Assembly (NCBI GenBank): GCA_036897095.1
Contig: JAYMSP010001449.1
Location: forward strand, 1-32,009
Reading direction: 5' to 3'
Origin: Plantago elongata
Lineage: Eukaryota > Streptophyta > Magnoliopsida > Lamiales > Plantaginaceae
DNA length: 32,009 nt
Part shown: positions 1 to 12,064 of the stretch, piece by piece
Layout: each line of letters begins with the position of its first letter
How positions within the stretch are numbered: position 1 is the first letter of the stretch
The notes under the pieces: model-generated
The model's input: only the letters and a program-made list of their open reading frames with translations
Database searches by the model: none
Told to the model about the DNA's origin: nothing
Made by a program: the position numbers and the translations under genes

Positions 1-120
1 GAAGGCGTCGTGACACGGCGCGGGAGGGTGATGCCGCGCCTCTTGGCACGGCATCAATGCCCGTTGGGGCGCCTGGGGCGCGCCGTGCCCCATGGCGCCC
101 CATCGGGCATAGTCTTAGGG
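1..120. repeat. GC-rich hairpin-forming scrap
   Basis: The first 120 bases are strikingly rich in G and C, while the rest of the window is AT-rich. They contain nested inverted repeats: 30-40 pairs with 45-55 (10 of 11 bases) around a 4-base loop, and GGCACGGC near 45 pairs with GCCGTGCC further on. No reading frame or known family is recognised. It may be the end of a repeat or retroelement cut by the window edge; this is inference. Confidence 0.35.
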
Positions 121-590
121 TCATCTATTCTTGACTTATACTTTGCATTTATGGTATTTGTATATTCCCGAATTTAAGTTTGACGTGTTTTTTTGCTGAA
201 TAGTACGCGGACATGGCAAAGTGGGTGTGGGCTTGGGACGAATTAGTTAAAGTAACTCGTGTATTTGATCCGATTGACTCAAAGTTACGAACTACGTGAG
301 TACATTCGACCCGATCTACTATTTCGGCAATGAATCATGATTCATAAGAAATGATTTAAACAGGGACTACACAACCACACATTAGCAGAGTAGCCCCTAC
401 CCAAGCCATCAAACAAAGATAAGGAAAGATCAATCGCCATTGTTACGTACGGACATACCACCCAGGCTCAACATTTCTTTGTCTCCTTGTTTCTAGGGTT
501 TTAGAGAATAATCTTCACTGTACCACCAGCATATTCCTTCTTTCCCTTTTCTGTTCTTACTATTATTCTCTATTTATCCAATTCACTAAA

Positions 591-2628
591 ATGGCAGTCT
601 TTTCCCTTTCCACTCAACACTACATTCTCAGCTTCTCAAATTCTCGCCCAAACATTACCAGAAGGATATTCTACTGCTTCAGCAACCTTCAAGTCGCCTC
701 GTCTCATTCCAATCCTACCATTCTCAAGTCCAATCGCCGCTCTAGGTACGGAAAGCAGCTCTCGCCTTACGAAGACGAACCCTCCGCCGCTCCTGACGAT
801 GAAGACGATTGGGATTCGGATGTATGGTTTACTTCTCTTTCTGTTCTTTTGGTCAATTTTTTATTTTCCCGCGAAAAAATTAGGTTAGGTAGATTAGTTA
901 TTGCATTTGCCTGCTATTCGAATTCAGCTGCTGTCCGCGTAGACAGTGATCAGCTTAGTCGTATAAGCGTGAGAAATCAAAAAATCAGCTGCTGTCAAGT
1001 AATCAACTTTGGTTCAAATGTTATGCTAAGTTGGAATCGAATTTTCAGGATGAATTTTCGGGTGTGCAAATATCCAAGGCGGATAGACAGCGGTTGAAGT
1101 TGAAGAATGCTAGTACCAAGGGCATAGGTATTGTTGACAACTTGACATGAAGAATTCAGTAGCTTACTAAAGTAGTTGGATATTGAGGAAAATTTATAAT
1201 GCAGGTATTAGCAAGGGTGTTGAGAAGAGTTGGGGTGTGAAAGCTTCCAGCTTTGGGAGTAGTACTGAAATGAAGCAGAGTGTATTAGGTGTGACGAATG
1301 GGAAATATGCCAAGGAGAAGATGAATGGGAGAGATGCCAGAGAGAAGGTGGATAGAGTTGGTTCCAGTAGTGTTACTACGAAGTTGAGTTCATCGAATAC
1401 CACTTCGAAGAGCAAGGTATATTTCGGTGTATATGTTTTAAATGTCTGTTTGAATGGTATGGCTTATGTGATGTTGATTGTGCAGGAAGCAGAAAGCTCG
1501 GCCAAGTGTGATTTGTTTCAGTTATCAGAAGAACTGGGGTTGGATGAAAGATGTTTTCCCCTTCTTGACTATCTGAGTAGTTTTGGACTTAAGGAATCTC
1601 ATTTTACTCAGATGTATGAGAGGCATATGCCGTCTCTTCAGATTAATGTTGAATCAGCGGAAGAAAGACTAGCGTATCTGTTGAGTGTTGGTGTGAAGCA
1701 AAGGGATATAAGGAAAATTATATTGCGACAGCCTCAAATTCTAGAGTACACAGTCGAAAACAATCTTAAGTCCCATGTTGCTTTTTTGAGTAGCCTGGGA
1801 ATTCCACAGTCTAGAATTGGACAGATTATTACTGCGACTCCTTCGTTGTTTTCATATAGTGTTGAAAATTCATTAAAACCCACGGTGAAGTTTTTACTAG
1901 ATGATATAGGGATCCAGGAGACTGATCTAAGTAAGGTCGTGCAGTTAAGTCCTCAAATCCTGGTTCAGCGGATTGATAATTCATGGAATACTCGTCTCAC
2001 TTTCTTGATGAAAGAGTTGGATGCTCCTAGACAGAGTATAGTGAAGATGGTAACGAAGCATCCACAAATCCTTCACTACAGCATTGAAGATGGTCTACTT
2101 CCTAGAATCAATTTCTTAAGGAGTATTGGAATGCGTAATTCTGAAATATTGAAAGTTTTAACAAGCATGACGCAGGTATGCGTTTGTTCTTATCTATGTA
2201 ATTAAGCTTAAACATTGTTCCTACGTACTTGCATTTCCTTCTCGGTTATGTTTATTAGTTTTTGCTTGAAACTATGGTCTTACTTATTTGATGTTATGCT
2301 AATATATCTGTAGGTATTCTCTTTATCATTGGAAGGAAATCTGAAGCCCAAATACATGTACTTGGTCAATGAACTTCGTAATGAAGTACACTCTCTAACT
2401 AAATATCCAACGTACTTGAGTTTGTCTTTAGACCAAAGAATCAGACCCCGCCATCGTTTTCTGGTTTCATTGAAGAAAGCTCCAAAAGGGCCATTTCCTT
2501 TGAGTACATTCATTCCGACCGATGAATCCTTCTGTCAGCAGTGGGCAGGAACTAGTGTAGATAAATATCTAGATTTTAGGCAGAGTTTGTTACTGAAAGA
2601 TCTTGCAAAGAAATATGGGAGGCAGTGA
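591..2628 (+). CDS. mTERF9: mTERF9-like plastid mTERF-family protein (five coding exons)
   Basis: Coding exons are 591-821, 1049-1127, 1205-1416, 1486-2175 and 2314-2628; all introns are GT-AG and the frame closes to 508 residues. The start at 591 sits in a good AAAATGG context and opens a Ser/Phe-rich N-terminus that looks like a plastid transit peptide. An acidic patch (DDEDDWDSDDEF, about 70-80) and a poorly conserved Lys/Ser-rich linker follow. The region from about residue 195 to the end holds tandem mTERF helical repeats, with motifs such as LRQPQILEYTVENN, ATPSLFSYSVENSL and KHPQILHYS, and a conserved tail containing DESFCQQWAGTSVD. This matches Arabidopsis mTERF9/TWIRT1 from memory, at nearly the same length. 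Family members of this type act in chloroplast gene expression and ribosome assembly. The second and third exon borders are the least certain because that linker is poorly conserved. Confidence 0.88.
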
Positions 2629-5460
2629 AACTCGGTACTTGTAGTATCTCTGCTGGACTTACTGGTGGCTTGTGAGAAAGTAGATGTCTTAACATTAAAC
2701 AAGATGGACGTGTGCTTTCCTGCATAACGTGAAGCAAAGTTTTGCAGATGATCCTGCCTGGCCATGGTAAGCCTGCTTTATGACTGGTTCCACAGCAAAA
2801 CACACTCTTTTCTTCAAGTAGATGATGAAGCATGTAACATCTTGTTTTTACCCTTTCAGGTATTGGTCAGCTCTTTTTGAAGTTAGCTTGGCAAATTTTC
2901 AAGGTGTGATTCAGTGTTTACTAACTTCTGGTTATCCTAACAATCAAATGGTATATTAGCCATAGTATCAAGGTAATCCTTTAACTTGAGATGATGTTAT
3001 TAACAGTCTTTTCATTCATAAAACAGAAGCTATTGGGAGTGCTTATTTATTTGAACTAGATCATTGATGTCCTATTGTGCTTCCTGAGCCATTAAATTAC
3101 TAATAAGTGACACTATATTTGTCTATCCACCCTACACATTAAGTGGGAATAGTATGGTGTCGAAAATTATTAATGGTTGAATTGCTATATTGCAGATAAA
3201 GATGCCGTAGCCTAACTTGGATATATTATTTTGTAATAATATACTAGGAAATTGAACAGGTGTTCAGCCCTTTGCCCCGTTCTATTGATCTACCAAAACT
3301 TTGGAGTGTGACAAACTGTAGGCGAAGAGAAAGAAAAATATAAGATAGGAAATATTCAGAAAACTAGACGAAGCTAGTTATGTGTGCGAACATTGCGCAC
3401 GTTTGTTTACTTCATCCCTGTGAGAAAATCATCATAACCATCACATTTGTGTTTCAAGCAAGTCTCGTAAAAGACTTGGGGACTGATTGGGATAGAATTT
3501 GATTATCCTTTTTCAATTGAAATTGAATTTTTTGTATACAAAATGTTCGATTTAAGTGGGGAAATGGCCGCTCCAGCGGTATGACAAACAGCCCCTTGAT
3601 TTTCGCAAACTATAGGAACATAATATTACAACTAGTATAAAGGAGTGTACCATATACTCGGGGTGGGAGATGATTTTCCAAATGTTTAGGGAAATCTTGA
3701 TTATTACAAGAATTTGGCTTGCATTTCTCGTTTCAGTTATAAATTCTTCTCACTTATGATTGTTACATGCTACATACATATGAGCACCTGGAATTTATAG
3801 AATAGCTCTTTTAGTCTTTACATCTTTGCTCCCCACCTTATACATGCAGCAAGCTGAATCTAGTTTTTGTTTTCCCAGGTTTGTTACTTCAAATGACTTT
3901 GGCAAACTACTCGATTTGAACTGTTGACATCCTGCTAAGTTTCTTCTGGTGTCTACTATATCCTTTTTGTGTCATTTTGTCCACACATACATATACTTCC
4001 ATGCAGTTACAATCAAGTGCAGAATATAGAACGTTCATGTCAATATCAAGCAGTTTCCAAGCAGTTGTGTGAAACTGGTTGCGCAATCACAACCCTCTTC
4101 AGTTTCAAGGTAGCGAAACTGAAGTATTTAATTAATTCACAGGTGTATTGTTCTTGTAGTTTCAGTCGAGCTTTTCCTTTCTGAACAAGATATTCGTTCA
4201 AGTTTTATTCTGAGAACCAGCTGTGTAAAACTGAGCAGTGCCAACATTATGAGTCGGTCTACGACTAAAAGATTAAGACTTGTTATTATTATAATTAAAT
4301 GGACGATGCTATTGAGAAGAGATAATATGAAATGGAATCTGTTGGGGAAATCTATGCAGCTCTAGGAATAAGGCTATTAGAAATCTTGGAAGGTCATATT
4401 ATACCTGTCACTTGTTAGATTTATTAAGAATTGGCTACTCGATTTCGGCCTCTTTTTCTTGGAGTTTTTTCAAAAGACATTATGTCATTGTCTTGTTTTA
4501 AGTATTGAAATATACATAAGAAAATAAATAAGTAGATTAACCTGCCCAATTAGAAAACACTAAGATGGACATATGTATCATCCAACTACCATAATTTGGT
4601 AATGGTAACTACTTGTATTGATTATTGAATGTGTTAAGAGTGTAATGAATATTGCCACTTGCTTAGGTCCCTTTCTGATGGTGCTGTGATTACAGCAAAT
4701 TGCGTTGTTTATGGGTTTATTTCCCATTCCCTATTTGAGTAAAAGTGTATCATCTTCTGGATACCTGAGCTGCATTTTTATATCTAAACAGAGTATGTAA
4801 TACTGTACAAGAATCAAGATCCTACTGCTGTAAACGGCACTAAAAGTTGAGAAGTTAGATTACCCCCTATTTGGGTTAGTTTCGTTAAGTGTTCTCTATC
4901 TATCAAATACTGCAGTGCCACACATCTGCGTTTTTGTACATATATCTTCAATTGGTTATCACTACAACTGCTATGTATTGTTACCTGTGAGTTATTTAGT
5001 GCTATTAAAGGAATCAAGTATCAATAACTCATGTTCGCACTTGATACGTAGTTGAGCCTAAATTTGTCAGACTTGTAACTTGTTAATGAAATTATCTCAA
5101 ACTCGACCTCTCAAAGCTTGGTTTCAAACCCGTTACAAGAAATAAAATATATCTTGAAAAATTAAATAAAAATATAAAAATAGTTACGTATAAGTATAAA
5201 TGAACTGAAATGCATAACTGAACTAGTCTTATCGAATTGAGTTGAATCCTATCAATTAAGAAAACAAGCATAAACCCAAGCTCGCCTTGAGAACCCTATC
5301 AATTTGAATTGTAGTTGTGTTGGTTGAGTTCTTTCTCTTATTGACGACATGTGATACTTGGAGTTTCACATGTTCCATTCTGAATCGTGCTGATGATGGT
5401 TTTTGGAATTCCCACTCCGAAGTTTATTTTTCTCTTATAGAGATGTCGATTTTATCTTCC
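2629..5460. other. Intergenic spacer after the mTERF9-like gene
   Basis: The first few hundred bases should hold the mTERF9-like 3' UTR, but no polyadenylation site could be fixed. The rest is AT-rich, with only short open frames that have no recognisable family. No RNA gene or intact mobile element was recognised. Confidence 0.4.
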
Positions 5461-5469
5461 TATATTTTT

Positions 5470-5660
5470 AGGTCATGTTTAGCAAAACTAGCTGAAAAGG
5501 AAGTTGATAGATGTAAAAGTAGTTGGTAGTTGAATAATTAATTAGTAGATGGTTATGTACCTTTTTTTTCGACAAGTTAACTTGATTAGCTTCTCAAACC
5601 AGCTAACTCTATTATTTAAAAGGTTACACTCTCACGTAACGAGCTTTTTACTAAAAAGAA
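5470..5660. mobile_element. MITE fragment (GGTCATGTTTAGCAAAACTAGC type)
   Basis: The stretch starting with GGTCATGTTTAGCAAAAC at about 5472 and rich in AGCTG/AGTTG words resembles common plant MITEs that begin GGTCTGTTTGGCAAAA and fold on themselves. The second terminal repeat was not clearly seen, so it is probably truncated. Similar words recur at about 14400-14620. Confidence 0.35.
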
Positions 5661-5829
5661 CTATGGAGATGAAAAGGTAGTACAGAGCCTTAGAGCCTTA
5701 GACATGGCATTAGCACTTGGATTATGGGAAAATTGTGAGGAGACCGAAACCGTTTGATTTGGTACTTGATCATGAGCTCAAGTCCCATCCAAATGAATTA
5801 TTGAAGGAGTTGATGGGTAATAGTAGGAC

Positions 5830-6660
5830 CGTTGCATTGTACTATCGTTAGTATTATAATCTAAATTATTAAACATTTCAAGATTGAATCTGAACTCTTC
5901 AATTTTTATTAATGCGACAAGGCCTCGCACTATCGCATAATAACGTAGTATGACGTCGCATAATATTAAAATATCTTATTATATATATTTACTTACACAT
6001 CTCTTATCTTTTAAACTTAACAAACTATTCCCAAAACAATTCAAAATCAACCCAACAAGAATTGAAATTTTCACAAACACAACATTTTACAATTTACAAA
6101 ATTTTCTTTTATGGAAAAGACCAGAGCTTTGGCCACTTCACCGAAGCTCCGTAGGCTGAGCATGATGCCCATGGAAGCTGTTCAGTCGAGCTTCCATGGT
6201 GGAGCTAGACTGGAGCTCCCATGGAAGCTTAGTCGAGTTGAGCTCCCATGGAAGTTGCTCATCAACGAGCAGCTTCCATGGTGAAAGCTCGACTGAGCGT
6301 GAAAGCTCAGCCGGAGCTCCGGTGAAGTGGTCGGAATTTCTTCGATCTTCTCCTTAAAAAAAAAAAATATTCTGGAATTCCATGCATGGCAGTTCAATGT
6401 CAACTTTCATATTCGTTGAATCTTTCTGAAAAAAACTTGAGTGTTTGAAGGGGATGATGGTGGTGAAAATTTTTGAAGAAGAAATATTAATTTTGATATG
6501 AAATGTAAATAGACTTTTTGAGAGGGGTGTACTTTGTAAATTCATGTAAATTGTATTTATTAAATGATTTAAACAATTGATTAATTAATTTTTAATATTA
6601 AAATTTTAACATTTGTCCAATTTTAAAAGGTGTACTATTAATAGTACAGTGTGACGATGT
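5830..6660. mobile_element. Non-autonomous TIR element with a palindromic CCATGG-rich core
   Basis: Sequence near 5833-5860 (CGTTGCATTGTACTATCGTT) and the reverse complement of about 6630-6656 (CGTCACACTGTACTATTAAT) share about 13 of 16 bases and further matching words, suggesting decayed terminal inverted repeats. The core at 6131-6332 is one long imperfect hairpin: 6131-6150 pairs with 6313-6332 (18 of 20), and 6183-6193 pairs perfectly with 6285-6295. CCATGGAAGCT or its complement occurs about five times between. No target-site duplication was established and no transposase is present. Confidence 0.45.
6131..6332. repeat. About 200-bp imperfect foldback with CCATGGAAGCT repeats
   Basis: This is the core hairpin of the surrounding element. 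The outer arms match at 18 of 20 positions. Inside them, repeated copies of AGCTTCCATGG and CCATGGAAGCT alternate in orientation, so each copy can pair with several others. A transcript through it would form a long double-stranded structure that could feed small-RNA production; this is inference only. Confidence 0.65.
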
Positions 6661-6699
6661 ACTACTAATTGTAGAGTACATGAAAGGAACTTGATACTA

Positions 6700-6929
6700 C
6701 TACTTCCGTTCCATTTAAAACGAAACATATTTCCATCTTGAGCGTCATGTTAATAAAGAAACATTTTTTCACTCTTAACAATAATCCAATAATACAACTC
6801 ATTTTCCACCGTACTGTATTAGGCTCGTATATACTTTTCTATCTCAAACTCATTCTTAACCACATACTAAATATTTTCTTAAAAACGGTGCGCTTGAAAT
6901 TTATTTCGTTTATAATGTGATGGAGTAAG
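6700..6929. mobile_element. Stowaway-like MITE
   Basis: The left end begins CTACTTCCGTTCCATTT and contains AAACGAAA. The reverse complement of the right end begins CTTACTCCATCACATTA and contains AAACGAAA at the same offset. TA lies directly outside each end (6698-6699 and 6930-6931), as expected for the TA target duplication of Stowaway/Mariner-type MITEs. Its roughly 230-base length and AT-rich interior with no gene fit. The short open frame inside is not a gene. Confidence 0.75.
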
Positions 6930-6931
6930 TA

Positions 6932-8338
6932 TTTAACATAAAATCATTAATATGACCCCAAAACTAATGGTACCACCAAATCCATGCGTACTGCGACACA
7001 ATAATTAGTGACTAGGACAAAGCCTACGTTTTCCATTTCACTTGTACAAATATACACCAATTCACACAATAATTATTCATTTACACATTAACTTTTACAT
7101 TAAAGTCGTACACCTTGACAGTATCCATAGTGTGAAATACGGAAATTTGAATTTGAATACTCCTGGCGGTGCATAATTAACCTTCGAGCCACTTTGATAA
7201 AGGGCATAAAGAAATTGTCTCTTTCAGTCAATTCTCAATATTAAATCTTTCACAAAATCATTGTCTAGGCTAATTATTTAATTAGTTCAAATCTTCCCAA
7301 CATATACTTTCCAGTTAAGTACAAAACTGTCAGTATCAAGCCACGTACGTATACTTATCCACTTATATACCCCACAGGAAAAGTCTCTCTATCCATACAT
7401 CAAAGCTGACACTTCCCTTCATTTATATCAGGCAAACACAAAATAACTTCCTGTTTACTTCAATTATTTTGACAACTACACTTCACTATAAGGTCACTCA
7501 TATTACCACTTCTCCCCCTTGGTGACCCGAACATAATGTTCGACAGCAACAGTTGCACTTTCGAAGCTTTAAGACCGAACCCCAAACATCCCAGACGAAC
7601 CGAGTCACACATCCAACTTTTGCGAAAACGGCATGTGCATGTGAGAATTCTCAAGCTGTGGTGTGTATCCACTATAGGAAGATGTCATTATCAAATTTAA
7701 CCAACAACATGCCTCATCACTTATTCAGATAAGCAGCAATCTATGAACCAACCAAACCAAACCCAATCATCAATTCTAGTACACACAATGCTGCAACCAT
7801 TCAAATTTCTGTCCTATAACTAAAAATCTAGCCAACTATATAACATATACATACAGAAAACGTAGAACAAGTTAACGAATAGTGCTAAATGGTTAATAAA
7901 AGGCACATCCAAGTCTTGAAATAAGTTCTTTATAAGTCGCACAGCCAGAGGTATTTGCAGATATAGTCTACAAACACCATATTCACAACATATGTACTAT
8001 ACTACAACTACTAGAAGCAACATGAATCCGGCAAAGACCTGATGTTATATTACAATATTATTAATTATCCATAAGACTAGATCTGTCACTGCTTATGTGA
8101 CCCCGATTATGTAAATGTAAGAGAAAGAAAAGAACCCAAAGTTCCTTACTTCAGTTTGACTATCTGGTGTTGTTTCTCTTCTACTAGTATGTACTTGCAG
8201 CAAGACTTCAATTTGTTGGCAAGCTGGGTAAAATGGCAGGAAAATCGAACTGTATTTTGTATCTAAGGATGTTTTTGCCTTCTATAATCAGCACCTCTAT
8301 AATAAGCTCTCTATGTATTCTTCTATCTTCTCCGGAAA
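6932..8338. other. Intergenic spacer and 3' UTR of the CCCH gene
   Basis: This AT-rich sequence has no supported gene. The part closest to 8338 must contain the 3' UTR of the minus-strand CCCH gene. A 70-codon minus frame at 7460-7672 is locally less AT-rich but resembles no family I recognise. Confidence 0.4.
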
Positions 8339-10757
8339 CTATATCACTGGCGAAACACTGCTAGCTGAAAAGGGACTGTCAGGGAGATTCTGTCCTTGAG
8401 TGCTGTCCAAGTACAAAATTAGCATTTATAATTTATAAGAAAAGTTACCAATTACAAGGTGAAACGTAAAAGTTACTATAACGATAAGATAAGAAAAGAA
8501 TTAAAGAAAATGGAGTTCAAGGATATTTAGCTAACCTCTCCTGGTCACCACAACTGTTTGGTGAATACTTTTGGTTATCAACATTATTAGTAGGGCCATT
8601 GTTCAGTGTGCCAAGCAGATTATTGAGTTGTTCTGCATAAGGGAATTTAGTGTCATATGCAGCCAAAATAATTATGGCGAATTTATAACTTACACAAAAA
8701 AAAAAAAAAAAGAGAAAGAGAGACATAAATTACAGTTTTATTTTATTTAAAGTTTCAAACAAGTAAGCTGGTGCACACCTTTAGTCACTTTCGGCTCATT
8801 CACAGAATAATTACGACTGATGCAAGGCTGTCGAGCCATTCGGAACTGAGAGAATCGCATTCTCTCATGTTCAATAACCTGCTGCTCACGTTCTTCCATT
8901 AGTTTCCTTCCAAAGGAGTCCAGTCCTGCAAACAAAACGAACATCAGCCTCATGGAAATTGATTATCGGTCTATACCAATTAAGTTGATTTCAAACGAGT
9001 AATAAAGTATTACCGGCATGTATATCCGACCCCGTCTGTGAACGGTAAAACATGAGGTTGTCAGAATTATCATGGTTTTTCCTGCATCGAAAAGGATTTG
9101 AAAATGGAATCATGATGAATGAGACAGAGGTGAGTCACATATAGACCAAAAGTCTCAGAGCAACACAGCCATAGATACAAAAGCCAAAAGCCACGTTTGG
9201 TTGATGTTAAGCATTAAATTCAAAAGACAAGTAACTTCACACACAGAACTTAACGATCTGACACAAAAGGCAATAGAATATGTACGGTGCAAATGACTAC
9301 TCTAGAAAGCCAACCTTTCCATCATAAGCTTTGGTTTCTCTCTGTAAGGTTTCACAAGAACTCGAGCACCGCAGACATAATGCGGGTTTACCTTTGCCAG
9401 AATCAACTTCACTGTATCCGAACTTACAAAAGTCACGAAACCATACATCCGCTTATGCTGGCAGGGAATCCTTACATCTTGCACTGGACCAAAGGAGCTA
9501 CAGATAAAACCAGAAACCTATTATAACACTTTCAAATCATAAAGAACACCAAGCAACGTACAAAATAGATCTTGTAGTACCTGAAGTATTTGGAAACATC
9601 ATCCTCAGTGAAAGTGCTGTCAAATGGAAAAGTCAAATAAATTTGCCGTGATCCATGAACAACCGGACCAGGGTCATTTCTTTCTCCTCGAATCTCCATA
9701 TATTTATGAGAATCTTCAGCCAGTATAACAGCATGCTGACCATGAGGCCTACACCGAAAAAGGGACTATTTAAAACAAACTGCACATAGTAACAAAAGAG
9801 TAAAATTCACAAGAATATTAAATATATGAAATTGCACCTATCAATGAGCCGGATACTGTTCTTCAACCGGGCTAGAAGCTTTGTTAAACTATAACCAGCT
9901 TTACCATGCCTCTGGCTCTCAGTCAGGTAACCTTCTGCCTGCAGTGTTCTACCGTACTTATCATAGTACAACATGGGGAGAGACGCAATGGAAACCGGAC
10001 CTCTTTGAGATTTCAAAAGCTCAGTGATTTCTAGCTCAAGTTTATCAAGAGAACCAGGCGAAAGCATTTGATCATCGCCACAACCATCATATGAATGATG
10101 AATGTTGAACATATGGTGATAGCTATCATGAGATTCACCATGAACATACCTACAACTATCACCGTGCTTACAACGACCCTTACTGAAGTAAAGACAGGGT
10201 TTCACTGGATAGTCAATCAAGTTAGGAGAGTTTCTGCTACCCCTAATACCAAGACTGTTAAATGCAGCTTCAGTGCCATAGTAATCATTCGGTAACCTCC
10301 TTTCAACTGGCTCGAAAGAATCCTCCATACTGAAGTAATACGACGCTAATTCATCATCAGACCACGGTGGGAAATTGAACGCCGGGACATGATGATCAGC
10401 AACCTGATGTTGCTCCCAGTGAGGAGCCAGTCTCCGAAATTGGCTGGGATGAAGAAAACGGTTAGCTGAAGGGGGTGAAAACCTGTTAAACTGTAGAGAA
10501 GGATCAGGTAGAGGAACGGCATTCATTGTAGGAGAAATCGGAGGAGAAATCGCCTGGTTCAAAGCAATGCAATTCTTCTTCTTAATATCAAGTATTAAGT
10601 TCTGAATTTGGCTATCAGGACCTAGAGCTAATCTAATCATTTGTTCATCAGGAAGGCCTTGAATCAATATGTAACCTGTGATCTTCCTAGCAATGTTTTC
10701 GGGCTCCAATTTCATAATTCGATCAAAAACAACATTTGCAGCCTCAAGAGCATCCAT
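8339..10757 (-). CDS. CCCH zinc finger / LOTUS (OST-HTH) / RRM RNA-binding protein (seven coding exons)
   Basis: Coding exons in transcript order are 10757-9838, 9748-9581, 9497-9315, 9081-9014, 8925-8779, 8632-8536 and 8402-8339. All borders are GT-AG and the frame closes to 548 residues. An N-terminal helical region (1-60) precedes a proline-rich stretch. The CCCH finger at about 188-206 is C-x7-C-x5-C-x3-H. An OST-HTH/LOTUS-like domain lies at about 237-307, and an RRM at about 341-416 has RNP2-like IYLTFP and RNP1-like RMYGFVTF. A short Glu/Arg-rich helix follows (447-480). The last exon encodes [16 protein letters not shown], the type of ending found in plant homologues. The order matches the Arabidopsis C3H18/C3H46/C3H53 group from memory; the exact orthologue is not assignable. 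It probably binds RNA; the target is unknown. The start at 10757 was chosen because homologues begin MD-x-EA and an acceptor site lies just upstream. Confidence 0.85.
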
Positions 10758-10764
10758 TCTTATC

Positions 10765-11560
10765 CTAACCACACACAATACACACACAAAATCAGTCAAC
10801 TAAAACTAGAACAAGACATATAGAGAAAGAAATCTACACCAGGAAAATTCAGAAGGAGTGGATCTAGTGAGAAATTCTTGGGAAAGCAAATAAAATGTAC
10901 CAACAGGTATGGAATTGGTAACTGGCAAAAAGAAAATCAAAGAGAATCTAACAACGGACCAGAAGAAGAAATACTTAAACCAGTTTCAAATTTCAAACAG
11001 CCATAAAAGGAAAAGAAATGGTTGTACATCTCTGTAACAAGTCTAGAAAACAAAAACAACAAGCCAGAAAACAATAAAGCAGCAACCTTTATCCTAAACC
11101 AGAAAAAAATTCACATTAAATCCTCTCAACTGAAACTCACATGCAACCAGAAAAGGAAACCTTCATCAAGTCACCCCAAATGTAACCACTCACTCACTCA
11201 ACTCTCCAATTTTTTCATTACTCCAAAAAAGACTCCATTTTTTCCCATCTCCACAAAAGACTCCATTTTTATTCCATCTCCACGAAAGACTCCATTTTTA
11301 TTTTCATCACCACAAAAGACTCCATTTTTTCCATGACCCTCCCTCAACAGATTTCGAGATTAACATGATGTTACATATAAGCAAAAAAAACCATTTTTAA
11401 CCATGTAAAACACATAAAGAACCGATTTTTACAACACCCTTCTCCAAAGAACAGTAAAAAAGAACACTTTGAAGAAACAAAACAAATAATTCATTTTCTG
11501 AAATCAACACCAACACAACAAACAAACAGAGTGAGTAGTCAACTGAAAAAAAACACTTAC
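10765..11560 (-). other. Inferred 5' UTR intron of the CCCH gene
   Basis: On the minus strand a strong donor (CTG, then GTAAGTG) lies at 11560 and an acceptor (GGTTAG) ends at 10765, eight bases upstream of the chosen ATG. Between them is AT-rich sequence without coding character. Long introns in the 5' UTR are common in plant RNA-binding protein genes. This is a splice-site reading without transcript support. Confidence 0.55.
11227..11337. repeat. Minisatellite of about 28-30 bp, four units
   Basis: Four units begin AAAGACTCCATTTTT (11227, 11255, 11284 and 11314) and mostly end CATCTCCAC or CATCACCAC, with a period of 28-30 bases; the last unit is short. The array lies inside the inferred 5' UTR intron of the CCCH gene. 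Confidence 0.8.
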
Positions 11561-11682
11561 CAGAAAAAAGTACAAACTGATGAGAAAATTGAAAGAAGTC
11601 TAGTAAGTAGTACTAGAACCAAGTGAAAACGGTTTCCATTCTCTCCATTAATTCTAACAAAATGATTTTTGAGCTTATAAAG
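11561..11682 (-). promoter_or_regulatory. Inferred 5' UTR exon and TATA box of the CCCH gene
   Basis: On the minus strand CTTTATAAGC at about 11674-11683 is a good TATA box. Transcription would then start near 11650, giving a short non-coding first exon that ends at the donor at 11561. There is no experimental support; an upstream start is possible. Confidence 0.45.
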
Positions 11683-12064
11683 AGGGCATAAGGCAACTGA
11701 GTAAGACTGGCCAAGTAAACTGAGAGAGAAATGAGGCTTTAAAGAGGGTCTCACTTCACTCTATTGTCTCCTATTTTTCAGATAAATGGGAAAAATATGA
11801 AGTTTTTATATTCCAGCTAAGCATACTATTTATATCAAACAAAATTACTATTAATTAAAAATAATAATAACTTCTTTCCTAGATTTACGATATGGTTGAT
11901 GACAGCTTCAATTCTTGTGACGGATTTACCCCTCTCAAATTTACAATTTCCCAGAATATTTTTATGTTTTTTACTTTAAATTTCAAATTTTCGGAATTAC
12001 CGATGTACAGAAATTGGAGCCCATGTACTTCAGTTTTCTTGTCTACGTGAAACTGTGGTCCACT

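Noticed and set aside
7460..7672. 70-codon minus-strand frame with near-normal codon look
   Set aside because: No family was recognised, no splice partners fit the CCCH gene, and the stretch is too short to call coding on composition alone.
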